The translations under genes and the position numbers were made by a program. Under the pieces are notes generated by a model. That model did not search any database and had not been told where the DNA came from. It saw only the letters and a list, made by a program, of their open reading frames with translations. From NCBI RefSeq assembly GCF_900496995.4, contig NC_044012.1, positions 3,100,001 to 3,164,000 of the forward strand: a DNA stretch of 64,000 nt, read 5' to 3'. This stretch comes from Aquila chrysaetos chrysaetos (taxonomy: Eukaryota; Chordata; Aves; Accipitriformes; Accipitridae). This document shows positions 18,201 to 29,358 of this stretch, piece after piece (within the stretch, counting starts at the first letter, position 1; each line of letters begins with the position of its first letter).

Positions 18201-21200
18201 GATAAGGCTGGCTGCCGGAAGGAAGACTTATTCAAGGAACTATTTTCTGCTTTTTCTGCTTGTCAGTTTATGCCTTGGATTTCACAATCCTGGTGAACTT
18301 TGTGTCCTGCAGAGAAGATGCTTGTGACTCAGGACCTCAGTGGCTCTCAGCATTACCAGGCTCCATGCCCCGATCCCACGCTTCGAGGCTGGAAAAGAAT
18401 GGGGAGAGCTTTCCTCTGGCTGGCTACCTGGGGAAAAAACCCCCGTGGAGTGGGTGAGGATGGATGGAGAGGCTGAAGTGCTCACTTCCCTCCCTCTGGG
18501 ATGGGTTGGGAGAGCGATGGAGTGGGCAGAAGGCTGGCAGCAAGCGTGCTGAGGGAGTCCGAGGCGAGACCATCATGTCCTTGCAAGAAAAGTGCATCCC
18601 TCCTGGTCCTAGCCGAGGGGCTGGAATGGAGGACTGGGATCTGGAGAGCCTGGACCTGTGTAGGCAACACGTGCAGGCCCTGGGGGATGCTGCCTGCTCT
18701 GCGAAGATGAGTAGGACGAGGAGAAATCCCCCGGGACAAGCTTTAGGCAGGGAAACACCCTTCCAAATGGCGATGCTCCGTTTGTTATGGTGGTTGAGAA
18801 GGAAGCATGGCTGTAGCCCACGAGGAGCGATGGACTGACATCATCCAGGGCTGAGGCACAGTATTTTTAGTATGACCACAGCTTCAGAGACTCCTCCATC
18901 TCTCCTCGGGCAGCAGAACCCTCTGCTATTTCTGAATACATCCTTGGCTGGTTTCTTAGAAGGCGCCTGAGCCCTGCCCTTCCAGGGAAGTGTGAAAAGT
19001 ATCATCCCCTTCGATCCCCTTTCCAGGAAAAGGTGAAGAGCATCCCCTTTGATGGGCTAACAGGGGTGGGGGAGGTTTTGGAGGATTCTGCCTTGTCCCT
19101 GCAGGGAAGCCGGCTTTGAGCCCCGCTGGGAGTGATCCCTCGGCGAGGGGCATGGAGGGGGGGGAATAACTCTGCAGTAGTTTGTGCCTTGGCTTCTGAG
19201 AAATCAGGAAGGCTGTGCAGGCGCACGCCCACCCCATCACGCGGAGGCAGAGGAAGTCCGGCGCCGGAGCGAAGGCTCTGCCGGCTCCCGCGTTCGCTGC
19301 CGGATGGCTCTGGCTCAGCTGTGCCAAAGGGACCCTCTTCTCCTCCCAAAAAAGCCAGAGCTGTGTGGTCAGGGAGTCCACCGGCAGCCCAAGTTACCTA
19401 GGATCAAGTTTTCTGCCTCAAAACTGCCCCAAGGGTCAGCGCGGCTGCGAGGGCGAGCAGGAATGGGCAGCGTTTATTGCAAACGCGTGTCAAGGAGCCG
19501 AATACGTGGCTCGGCGTGGACTCTCAGAGATGCTCGCTGTCTTCAGGAGGGATCGGCGGCAGCTTCCAGCATCCCGCGTGGTGATGAGCGGGAGGGATGT
19601 GTCTCACCGGAGCCCACATAACCCTCCCACGAACACCCACCTCTATCTCCTCAGTATATATGGAGTTATTTATCCTGTTTTCTAGGTCTCCATGCCTCCA
19701 AAAAGATGGATGCTGCTCATATAGCTGAGCATCCAGCTCAGAAGGAGTGAAGCACCATAGCACGTTGCAGCTGAGCTGCCAGAAAGCCCTGGCTCCCTGC
19801 CCTGCCCTGTTTTGCTGCAAAACTCACCGGTTAGGGTTAACGTGCTCCCTCTGCCTTGCTGGCAGTTACTGGTTATGCTTTCAGGAATGCAGGCAGCTAC
19901 TGGGGGACAAGCCTGTGTTGTTGCTGGGAGCCTTACCTCCCTGGCACCGGCACCTCTCCATGCCCTCCCTTGTTTGGGAAGGGGCTGGAGAGGCTGCTTG
20001 GGGTGAGGAGGGGAAGGGAGTTGCACCATTTTGGGACCTGCAGGCAAAATGCCATCTTTCCTTTGGAGGGAACTGGGTGTTTTTGGCATCTTTTGGGAAT
20101 TAGGGGTGAGCCGATGGCTCAGGACAACCTCTGACGTGGGGATGTGCATGTCCCTTGGGCACAAGATGACACCTTGCCCTGGAGGCTGTCTCCCTGGGGT
20201 CCTCGCTGAGCTGGTTTGGCTGATGGCATCGCCCTGCTCCCATCCCGATACCTTGGGAAGCAGGAAATCCCTGGAAAGTCTCCTAGGTCATTTCCTTCCT
20301 GGCAGATGAAGATCAGCCCCTGTGCCTTGGTCTGGCAGAGGAAGGATCTCTGCTCCCACCCCACGCCGGTAGCCCCGGGATGGTGGGGAGTCCCGGTGGG
20401 GAGTGGGGGGGGGCACAACTCCTGCTGCTGGTGTGGCCGGGTGCCTTGCAGGTGTGGGCAGCCCTCCCGTCCTCACCTCCCTGCCTCTCTCCTTGCAGGC
20501 TGCAGCATTTTAAGGAGTGCATCAAGTTCATCCACGAATGCCGGCTCGGTGGTGGAGGCTGCCTCGTCCATTGGTGAGAGCTGCCATAACCGTCTCGCGT
20601 CCCCGGTTCGCATCGGTCCTCTGGGAGGTGGGGATGGGCTCCCAAAAAGCGTCCTCGATGTCGAACGTCGCTTGTGGTGGGGAGGAAGAAAAGACAAGGA
20701 ACAGCAGAAGGGCGACAGGGGAAGGCGTCCGCTGCCGGGACCCGTGGGGATGGGTGGTCTGTGCGCTGAAAACCTGAGCATCCGAAGAGGTGGGACAGGC
20801 TAGAGGAGGGGACAGGAGGAAGCCACCTGCCTGGGACCACCAGTGGTGGCCCCCTGCCCGTGTGGCTCCTTACCCCCACCCAACCCACGGCCGGGGAACC
20901 CCCCAAGCGAGAGGGGGGTGCCCGTGGGAAGACGCATCCCATGGGCGTCCCTTGCTGTGGGGCCGCGCCAGCCTCCGCGGTGGGAATATCTCTCCCTGAC
21001 GCCGTTCCCTTGCACCGCGCCAGCCTGGCTGGGGTCTCCCGCAGCACCACCGTCCTGGTGGCTTACCTCATGACGGTGACCGAGCTCGGCTGGGAGAGCT
21101 GCCTGGCTGCCACCAAGGCCGTGCGGTCCTACGTCAGCCCCAACTTTGGCTTCCAGCAGCAGCTGCAGGAGTACGAGGTGACCTTGCTGCAGGAGGTACG

Positions 21201-24200
21201 TCCCGCGCCGACGTCCCCTTATATACGTGTCTGCAGAGTTTGCAAACACGCACGCCTCTTTTGCATGCAGCTCATGGCGGGGGCCAGCTGTTTGCCTGAG
21301 CTGGCCTTTTGTGCATGCTATTTATTGCCTGGGGATTTTAGGTTTTGCATGCAAAAAAAAAAAAAAAAAAAAAAAAAAAAGTGCCTCGACATTATGCGAG
21401 TGCGCTTAAAAAAGCCCTTTAAAAGCCCAGTGCTTTTCTCGAGAGTTCAGTCAGGACACAGCAGGAGGGACGGGTGAGCAGCAAGTCCCCCTGGGAGCCC
21501 CGGGAAGGGCGCTGGGCTGGTTCCCAGGAATGCAGCACGACGCAGCAGGAGCCGGAGGCGGAAAGGGGGAGAGGAGAGGGAGGAAAGCTCTTGCGAGCGG
21601 CTTCGGGTTGTCTGGGAGAGCTTGGATCTGGCTGGGCTTCCTCTGACAGCAAGTCCTCTGCTTTTAGAGGCAGGCGACAGACAGGAGCAAGTGTCGATGG
21701 AGGAATTCTCCTGTTTCCTCCCCAAAATAACGCAGAGCAGCAGGTTTTAGGAGAGTAGAAGCTCTGGCTAGGTGGGTTCCCATCCTGCGCAGGGGAGGGA
21801 TGATGTAGCTGAGCCGAGCTGGATGCCGGCAGCTGGGAGTGACAGTGGCATGTTTAATCGGGAGAGCACTAATTGCAGAGATCAGAGTTGCGCTTTTGAC
21901 CCGGAAAGCCTTCGAAAGCAAAGGGAAAGGCCTTTAAAAGCACAGCTCCCACCTGGCTCCCTGGCTGCCTTCCAGCTTCCCACACCAGACCCTTCTCCTC
22001 TGCCCAACCCTGGGTTCCACAGCAAAGGACCGGCATCCAAAACTTCCCCAGGAGGGTACACAGGTCACGGATGGACCTCTGTAAGGAAAGACTAACCCAC
22101 AACTTGATGTGTACAAGGCATCTGGTAGCCCACGTCACCCCTAAACTTGGTCCCATCCCTGGAAGCAAGACCCCAAGCAAAGGCCCCCCATCCACTGCAG
22201 CCACAAGCATCGTGCAACAGCCCCGTGGCAAACGGCGGTGGGGACCCGCTGGCCCCTCCGGCCGCGCCGAGTTCTTCGAGGGGATTTTTCTCCTCCCGGG
22301 AGAGGCAGGGACAGCATGTGACATTGGCCCAAATGTCAGCCCCTTCCCTGCCACCAAGTTCCCTTCCCCGGGTGCCGGAGGGAGCGGGCAGCCGCTGTCA
22401 CATGAAGGACGTAGCCCTGCCCCGTTATCACCGGCTTGCAAAAACGCTCGTGGAGGAGGGTGGAAAATGGTCCAAGGGATTACAAAACATGCGCAGCGCT
22501 GGAGATTCCCTGTGGGGCTTCCCCTGCCTGGGCTGGCTCGCCCCATCCCTTCCCACGCTCTGGCCGCGTCCCAGCACGGACCGTGATGTGGGGTTTGCTG
22601 TCTGCCCCCCCCCCATCTGAGCTATTCCTCCAGCTCCCCAAAATCCAGGCTGGGCTCAGCAGGCACCAGACTTTCCTCCCTTTCCCTTAGCTGCTGCTTT
22701 TTCATCACCTCAAGAGTTTTGCTGGGGGCTTTGCAAGCATTTCCCTGAAAATACGAAAGGCAGAGCCAAGGGTGGAGGCGCTTGGATGTGTTGTTCTGAG
22801 CCGCGGGGCTTAGCAAGAGCCGCCTTTTACTTGAAACACCCTGCGTTCCCCACGATCGCAGCATCGGGGAGGGAAGCTGTGGATGGCTCTCGTGGGCGGA
22901 CTGCAGCCAGCATGGCTCCGGGGAGTGAAGGCTGGGTGCTGGGAGCGCTCTGCCATTACTCACCCACAGCTGCATTTGAAGAAGGGGAAGAGCCAGGATG
23001 GATGCTCCAACCCAGCCAGCGATGCTCTGCTCCCAGCTCGCCCCTGCATCCTCCGCCTTTGCAAGAGGAATGGAATTGCGGGCAGGTCAGACGAGATGGA
23101 TGGCTGGGGGTCCCACGGGGTGGTGGGCACCATAGGCATTCACCTGTGTGGCCAGAAGCCCGTGGGACCCGATGCCACGTGGGTCCTGCACCTTGCTTTG
23201 CGCCAAGCAGCAGTTGGCTCGCTTACCTTGGCTGCGGGAGGTCACACCTTGTTCCTGTTTGTGGCTTTGGGGTGGTTTTCCGCGTGTGTAGGTTGGATGC
23301 AGGAACAAGGGTATGGTGACTTGAGCTTCAGCTCTTACTGAGGATAGAAAAGACGCTAAATTTCCCCATTTAGCCCAGCTGTCATCCCAGCAGGCAGCAA
23401 TCTGGAAACGCAGTGCTTGGGAGCAGACATGGATAAGGGCTGGGCAGGCTGCTCAGGAGGAAAAGCCTCATTTCTTGTTGGTTAAAACCTGGGAAGAACA
23501 CGTCGGTCCTTCTGGGGACCTCCTGGGGACCTCCTCCTCAGGGCTGCGGGTGAGCATCCCTCGGTGCCTTAGTCTCCTTGATCCGGAGCAGGGACCTCGG
23601 ACGGGACCCCGGGAGGCAGAAATGGGGAAGATGCTCTGTGAGACTGGCCAGCCGGCCCCTTGCCGCAGGAAGAACGCATCAAGCGTGCAGCTGGGGTTTC
23701 GAGCTGGCAAATGGTGCTTAGCAGGGCTAGATGGATAAAGAAGGAAGGAAAAGACCAAGAGCAGCAGCAGGATGACGGGTAAAGTTAGAAAAGGAAGTAA
23801 GTGAGCGCAGAAAAGACAGCATGGATGTGAGAGAGGGCACAGATGGGCATTCAGGTGATGGACCTGTCCCTCCGTGCCCCAAGGTCCTCCCAGGTGCTGG
23901 CGAACTCCGGCCAGGCTTCCTTTCTCCTGCCCCGGTGCCGTCCCAGATGGGATGGATGCTCCTGACCCCAGGAGAGAGGAGGAGGGCAGCGGGTTAGTGG
24001 TCAGCACTGGAGGAAACGGGCTGTAACCACTTCTTGCTCTGGCTTTAAAAGGAAACGCCTGGCAGCAGCAGAAGGGTGCTTCCCCCGGCCTCCCGCCGGC
24101 TCCTTCCCTCCTTTGCTGGATGGTGGGATCCGGCTCTGAGGCTGGGCGGTGGGTGCTGAGCCTCGGTGGGTGCCGAGCCTGGGTGACCAGGCTGGTCTCC

Positions 24201-26053
24201 CCATGGACCTTCATCCCTCCGGATGGTTTGCATGGAAGGGATGTTCTCCCCATGAGCAGCGGGCATGGATGCTTGCCCCAGATCCTATCCCAAATCCTTT
24301 GGAAGTCACCACCCAAGGGTTGTTTTCTTGGCAAGGAAATCAGGCTTGGTTCTTGGGGTCCACCCCGAACAAGGGGTCTTCCTGCTTGCAGGCGGCGAGC
24401 GCGCAGCAGCTGTGGTCAGTCCCGCTGTCTGAGGGAGTGGATTTGGGAAATCCAGACATTCCCAGTGGAAATCCCCTCTGGCCGAGCTGACTTTCCCTGG
24501 CTGCAGGAGGCGGGGGGGGGGGATGCCACCAGGGTCAGTCTCAGATTTTCTCCTCTTGCTCCTCATGGCCCCCGTGCCTGTGGCAGCCCCGGCAGGACAG
24601 GGCTGAGCTGCCCGTCCCGCTGTCGTGCATCCTGCACCTTTGGGGTGAGCTCGGTGGCTCCCGGCCGTGGGGTGCCGCTGCGGCACCCCGGGAAGCCGGA
24701 GCTGTTGCAGAGGCATCTCGCCCTGGGGATGCCGAGGCTGGGCAGCTCGTGGGGGGGGCTGCCTGCCCTCTCCTTCTGGTTCCCCCAGCTGCACCCCATG
24801 CCTGTCCCAGTGCTACCCCGTGCCGGGACTCTGATGCTCGGTCCCTCTCCGGACCCTTTGAACCCACAGGTTTTGCATTTCCAACTCCGTGCCCTCCATC
24901 CTTTTTGTAAGAAGGTGTTTGGTATTGCTGGGCGTGTTCCTACCACTCATCCTAGTAAGTCCTACTTGCTGGAGCAGCTGGTTCCCAGCTACTTTGGAAG
25001 ATGGCAAAACCCTGCCAGCTCCCCGTGAGCACCGGGCAGCTGGCACGGCGGGTCTCGGCAGAGCTGCCCACCCCTGCCCACGCTTTCAGGCGCTGCAGTC
25101 TGGGCCTGTCTGGCCGTTTCTCATCCCAGCAGTAGCGGGAAGCATTTTTACGGACCATCTCTCGCTTCCCAGCCATCTCCGGACCTCAGCCTGCTGCCAG
25201 CTGGCCCCCGGCCGCTGGCACGCTCCTGCCACCGGAGCAGCCTTTGGAACTGGCTGCAGCGATGTGGGGGGATCGAGAGGCACCCCCAAAACCGCCCAAC
25301 GGCGAGCAAGATGCTCTGCAAACAAACCTGCCTCAGCGTGAAAGAGCCGACTTGGCCGTGCGGCTTGTGGCAACGAGTGCAGCCTGTCCCCGTGCTGCCA
25401 CGGCGAGGAGAAAGCGCGGGAAAGCTTTTCTTACAGGAATTTGGGCACACAAGGAACAACAGCAGCTTCTTGGCAAAGAAAAGTAAATAAAGCTGCTGTC
25501 CCGGCTGCAGCCGGCATGAGAAGCTGAGGATGCTGCCAGCTCGCTGGGTCCATCTGTGCTGGGCTGGGTGGGGATGCGGGGAGCGCTCGGTTGGGGGGAA
25601 ACCGTCGCATCTCTCATATGACGTGATCGTGTTGCGTGGCACGTGGGCTCCTGCGAAACTGGGATCTTTCTGCTTGCTGGCTGCGGCTGGGGATCCCCCG
25701 GCCTCGGCCTCGGCTGGGATGCAGCGGGCATCGCCCCCGCTCAGCTCGCTGCTTTCCACCGGCGCTGGTGCGAGCCCCGGCTCTCAAGTTGGGGGTGTCT
25801 CAGCCCCCGCTGACCCTGACAACCTCTTTTGGCTTTGTCCTGGCAGTACCGCGCCTGGATCCGCCGCGACTACGGCAGGAACCCGTTCAAGGACCAGGAG
25901 GAGCTGCAGTGCTTGCTGGCCCGGCAGGAGCAGAGGCAGAAGGAGCAGCAGCTGGGGAGCAGGGATTGCTCCTGGCTCCGGTCTCCAGCTCCCACCTACC
26001 CGCTCCCCTACCACGCAGGTGGCACCAGCAGAAGCAGATGGATGAACAGATAA
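12271..26053 (+). CDS. DUSP22-like dual-specificity phosphatase, complete
   Basis: A small atypical dual-specificity protein phosphatase of the DUSP22/DUSP15 family. These remove phosphate from Tyr and Ser/Thr and act in JNK and receptor signalling. Seven coding exons (12271..12291, 13927..13960, 14619..14701, 17258..17307, 20499..20573, 21024..21195, 25847..26053) join in frame to 642 nt, 213 aa. The protein starts MGTGMSK, so Gly2 could be myristoylated as in DUSP22. GLYLGNI is at residues 11-17 and THILSVHNSAKPVLE at 32-46. The general-acid Asp57 lies in SASDSSSQN. The P-loop HCLAGVSRS has Cys88 and Arg94. These catalytic numbers equal those of human DUSP22, so the enzyme is expected to be active. 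The body resembles DUSP22 most, while RRDYGRNPFKDQEELQCLL also recalls DUSP15. The tail is longer than in human DUSP22 (184 aa), with a Gln/Arg-rich segment and then a Pro/Tyr-rich end. I give no symbol because I cannot tell from this window what it is called in birds. Confidence 0.93.
12292..13926 (+). other. phosphatase intron 1
   Basis: A 1.6-kb GC-rich intron with GT/AG ends and a CTCCCAG acceptor after a TTTTTTGTCACC tract. No other feature is supported. Confidence 0.75.
13927..13960 (+). CDS. phosphatase coding exon 2
   Basis: A 34-nt exon bounded by CTCCCAG and CGCG|GTAAGT. It encodes VVKGLYLGNIR and the first base of an Asp codon. GLYLGN is the characteristic N-terminal strand of DUSP15/22. 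Confidence 0.93.
13961..14618 (+). other. phosphatase intron 2
   Basis: A 658-bp GC-rich intron with a GTAAGT donor and a CTTCCAG acceptor. Nothing else is supported. Confidence 0.75.
14619..14701 (+). CDS. phosphatase coding exon 3
   Basis: Bounded by CTTCCAG and CTGGAG|GTGAGT. It encodes DSEDRENLLKNGVTHILSVH and then NSAKPVLE. The THILSVH core is shared with DUSP22. Confidence 0.95.
14702..17257 (+). other. phosphatase intron 3, very GC-rich
   Basis: A 2.6-kb intron that is strongly CpG-rich around 14.95-15.3 kb. It contains the G15/C15 inverted repeat listed separately. Long open frames occur on both strands, but this is what GC-rich DNA with few stop codons produces. I see no protein similarity in them. 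Confidence 0.7.
15104..15152. repeat. G15...C15 inverted repeat
   Basis: An uninterrupted run of 15 G (15104-15118) and one of 15 C (15138-15152) are separated by 19 nt. They can pair fully as a 15-bp G:C stem, or each run can contribute to G-quadruplex or i-motif structure. The site is in phosphatase intron 3. Confidence 0.9.
17258..17307 (+). CDS. phosphatase coding exon 4, general-acid Asp57
   Basis: Bounded by ATTGCAG and AACCT|GTAAGT. It encodes DMTYLCISASDSSSQN plus two bases of Leu63. The Asp in SASDSS aligns with the general acid of DUSP22 (AADSPSQN). Reading through the donor gives a stop codon immediately after Leu63. Confidence 0.95.
17308..20498 (+). other. phosphatase intron 4
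   Basis: A 3.2-kb intron. An AATAAA at 17364-17369 lies only 57 bp past the exon 4 donor. A/T tracts occur around 18170-18200, and a CpG-dense patch lies near 19200-19320. I see no nested gene. Confidence 0.7.
20499..20573 (+). CDS. phosphatase coding exon 5
   Basis: Bounded by CTTGCAG and CATTG|GTGAGA. It encodes LQHFKECIKFIHECRLGGGG and CLVH. The first two bases of the catalytic Cys88 codon end this exon. KFIHECRL is a DUSP22 signature. Confidence 0.95.
20574..21023 (+). other. phosphatase intron 5
   Basis: A 450-bp GC-rich intron with GT/AG ends that interrupts the catalytic cysteine codon. No other feature is seen. Confidence 0.8.
21024..21195 (+). CDS. phosphatase coding exon 6, P-loop and following helices
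   Basis: Bounded by CGCGCCAG and CAGGAG|GTACGT. Its first base completes Cys88. It then encodes LAGVSRSTTVLVAYLMTVTE, LGWESCLAATKAVRSYVSPN and FGFQQQLQEYEVTLLQE. The CxxGxxRS phosphate-binding loop is intact. Confidence 0.96.
21196..25846 (+). other. phosphatase intron 6
   Basis: The largest intron of the gene (4.65 kb), GC-rich with a 28-nt A tract at 21353. Long open frames around 23.5-25.0 kb on both strands have no recognisable protein features and no consistent splice structure, so they are not annotated as genes. Confidence 0.65.
21353..21380 (+). repeat. poly-A tract, 28 nt
   Basis: A run of 28 A in phosphatase intron 6, 157 bp past the exon 6 donor. No SINE-like body is recognised next to it. 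Confidence 0.9.
25847..26053 (+). CDS. phosphatase coding exon 7, C-terminal tail
   Basis: The acceptor is CTGGCAG and the stop is TAA at 26051-26053. It encodes YRAWIRRDYGRNPFKDQEEL, QCLLARQEQRQKEQQLGSRD and a divergent tail containing SPAPTYPLPYHAGG and ending RWMNR. The first part aligns with DUSP22/15. From about residue 168 onward I recognise no family similarity. Confidence 0.92.
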   Translation, partial: YRAWIRRDYGRNPFKDQEELQCLLARQEQRQKEQQLGSRDCSWLRSPAPTYPLPYHAGGTSRSRWMNR

Positions 26054-27145
26054 GCAGCCGGCTGCTCGCAGGCAGACATTGGCCCTGGGGCTTGGAAAAT
26101 TCAGTCTTCCCTTTGCCAAGCGCCCGCGGGGGTTCACGTCTAGGGCAGCGAGCAGCCAGCGCCGGCCTCGGCCGTGGGCTCGAGGGTTGGAGCAGGGGGG
26201 GGGGTCAGGACTCGCAGACCCTCCCTTTGGCTGCTGGCTCTGTATATACCTCTGGGCAAGCTAGTTAATTGATGACAGTGTCTTGCTCTGTCCCGTTCCC
26301 CCATTCCCCAGTGGATCGCGGCCACTTTTCCATCACCCAGAGCAGCATCAAGCCCCGTCCCTCTCTCCCGCGGCACGGTAGCCGGGCACTCCTCCCGCAG
26401 GGCATGGGGATGCCAACGCAGCCCTTGGAAAGCCAGAGCAGGGCGAGATGGGGAGAAGCCACCTTGTCTCCTGCTTTGAGGTGAAGCTGGGGGCCGATGC
26501 AGCCTGCGAGGCTGCCCCGAGGAGGGAGAGACGGGTCCTGGGGGGTGCGGGTGTGCTGCCGAACCCGGCTGTCACCCCGTGGGGTGGGGAGACAGGGGCC
26601 AGAGGCTGAGCTGCTCCCGGGGCTGCAGATGCCCCTCACTGTGTTTGGACTTTCCTGGTCCAGCCTGTCCTTGGCAGATGTCTGTCTGGCGTTTTTCTTA
26701 ACCGCCCGCCCCCCACCCCGTCCCAGGGAGGGGGAAATCCAGCAGTGCCGGAGGCTGCCCGTCCCCACTGCCTCCATCCCCAGAGCCGGAGCGGTTTTGG
26801 GTTTCCCCTGCTGCCCGACCTGAATGTCCCCGGTTGCAAAAGAAGCCAATTGCTCGATTGGACTCAGTCGACCCAATTTAATGTTGTCCCTCTCCAACAG
26901 CCATTTTAATGTTGAAAGACCGTGACGGTGTCCCTTTTTTCATCCCAAACTCATACACCATGTTTCCAAAGTGTGGACTCACTGCCTTCCTTTACCAGGA
27001 TTCCCCACATCCATCCTACAAGGGGGGGGTCCCAACCCATTGACACAGCCCTTCTACATTTAAACCTTTAAATCTTCCATGCAAGCTTGGCCTTTTACTA
27101 TAAATACCTTGCGTGGCTTCTCAAAAATATCTGTTCTGAGAAAGG

Positions 27146-27171
<26 letters not shown>
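27146..27171 (+). repeat. poly-A tract, 26 nt
   Basis: A run of 26 A, 90 bp before a candidate AATAAA. It could be a template-encoded tract in the 3' UTR of the phosphatase. Confidence 0.85.
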
Positions 27172-27176
<5 letters not shown>

Positions 27177-27260
27177 TTAAAATATTTCTAGGAATTCCCT
27201 TAATGAAAATTTCTGGGTACTTGGTGTGTGACAGTGCTGGCGGTGACTCGCCCAACTCCT

Positions 27261-27266
27261 AATAAA
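27261..27266 (+). terminator. candidate polyadenylation signal of the phosphatase
   Basis: The first canonical AATAAA on the plus strand that I find after the phosphatase stop codon, 1.2 kb downstream. An ATTAAA follows nearby. Use of this site is inferred from position only. Confidence 0.4.
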
Positions 27267-29358
27267 GAGGAGAGTGATTAAAACCATGAGGATGGCTGGT
27301 CTTGATTTGCGGTGTTCCTGATGGGAATGGAGGGATGGACTGACATGACCGCTCCGCTGCTGTATCCTGTTTCCTATTTTCTTGATGAGAACCACCAGCA
27401 AAATTAAAAGTTTTAAAGACTCAATGTTCAGCCATAATGTACAGGATTCCGGGAAAAAAATTACGGGGGCTTTTCCCTGTCTTTTTAGGTTGAGAAAAGG
27501 GTCCTTTTGGCTGTTATTCTACATGGAGGTATGCTGCAGTTCGTGCCTGCAGCATGCTCTGCGTGGGAAAGTGCCCTGAGCAATTACTGAGCTAAAGGAC
27601 CATAAATGCTGTTGATGGAGTGGACTGAAGGGAAATTCAGCAAACTGGGTCGATATTGGTTTTAATGCCTCCGTTATCACTTTAGGAAGCAGAAAAATGG
27701 AACTTGTGCACAAGAAGAAAAGAGAAGAAAGTTGGTTTCTGGTGTTAATAGGAAGTTATAGGAGATACGTGATAAGCAGAGATTAGATCTGCAGTAGGTG
27801 TGATAACCTCTGCGGAGCGCTGCCGTCCCGTCGCCTGCGCCAGCCTGGATGGCCGTGCCCTTTCCCATTCCTCGACTGGCTATCCCGGGACTCAAACACT
27901 CCCCAAGGAACTGCAGCACCAAAGCAGCTCTTACCCCTGGAAAAAATCCCCCTGAATCTGGGAATCACAAGGGCTGCTCCCTGTAAGCTGCAGCGTCACC
28001 CATGCCTGGCATCACAGCAACAACCGTTGACCAAATAGCATCTCCTAAGCCAAAGTTCCCCCAAATTTGAGGGCTGTCCCAGGCAAATTTATATATTTTT
28101 CCACTCTGGCCTACATCAGTGGGACTGTGGTGGCTTTAGGACTTCTGGGCACTGGAAGGCAAGCCCTGAAGCAGGTAAAACCGGGCTGATTTCCACTTCT
28201 TTCTACATTGCGAAGAGCACTGCAAGCTTCGCTGCTTAGCTCTCCTGTGCCACATCAGCCCTCCCGAAAGCCCGGCGCCTCCAGCGTGGGGAAAAATCTC
28301 TCTGCTGAAGTGTGAATGAGTTTCCCGGGGTGTTGCTCGAACACAGGGAAATAGTTTGCAAGAAATTCCCGGTCCTGCTGCCTGCCCCAGGGTGTGTTTT
28401 GCATTTTCCCTTGCCAGCCGCTGGCAGGGCTACGAGGCGTCTCGCTTCCTTCCAGCCTGCCGCAGTTGGCACCGTGAGCAGCTGAAAACCCCATTTTAAG
28501 GGGGTTAGTATTTTCTCCTCCTCCCGCTGGGATCCCCTTCACCCCAGGGAATTGAGGTTTTGCCTTACCAGGCTGCCCATGAAGTCGCGGAACCAAAACG
28601 AAGCCAGAGGTGATGGCATCACCCCGCTGGTAGCAGGGTTGCAATTAGTCTCCAGCTCGCTGGGCTCCAGAGGGGACAAGGGAACGGAGAGGCTTGATTA
28701 TACGAAGCCCCTTTAAAATATCCTGAATTTGCCAGAATTTTTACAAAAGAAACAATTTTTTACTGGGGGGGGGGTCTCCATCCGGCACAGGGAAACAGGA
28801 CCGGTGTCGCGGGGGACGGTGATGCAAACCCCAGCTGCAAAGCTTAGCTTGTTTCTCGGTAAAGCAAAGAACCCTCCTAGCCGTATCTGATTGCAAAAGG
28901 GGTTTTTGGCTCTCCCCAAATCTCACAGGGGGATCTGATTAGGATCAGTCGGGTGTTTAAAAACAAGGGCTATTACAACCATTATTTATTAGAAATGACA
29001 GTAAAGGTTGTGTACCTTAGATCATTATTTTTATTATACCATCTGTGCAGCTCCATACATTTCCCATTTCTCTATAGTACCCACATGGGAGTAATTACAG
29101 TTTTCTTCCAAGAAATGTGTGTGTAATCTGGTAATCCCCAAAACCCCCTTTGAAATCAGGCTGCAAATGGTCCCTTAACCTCTGCTGTGGTCAGCGGCCC
29201 TGGCTGGGTACAGCCGGGCTGGGCTGGGGCTGCCGGGCACTGCCAGGGCACCGCCAGGGCACCGATCCTGGCTGGGGCACAGCCGGCACTGCCGCGGCAG
29301 CCAGGGAGGGACTGGTCCGGGACCTGGGGTTGATCCGGGATGGAACTGGGGACTGCCT

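Larger units (their letters stand above)
26054..29358. other. phosphatase 3' UTR and intergenic region up to the minisatellite
   Basis: No coding exon is supported. The 3' UTR may reach the AATAAA at 27261-27266, about 1.2 kb past the stop. The sequence becomes AT-richer between 26.87 and 27.8 kb, with a 26-nt A tract at 27146. It then turns GC-rich again from about 29.15 kb as the minisatellite approaches. Confidence 0.6.

Noticed and set aside
24120-25028. 302-aa plus-strand and 288-aa minus-strand open frames in phosphatase intron 6
   Set aside because: Overlapping frames on both strands of GC-rich intron DNA, low in complexity, without recognisable domains or splice links to the gene.
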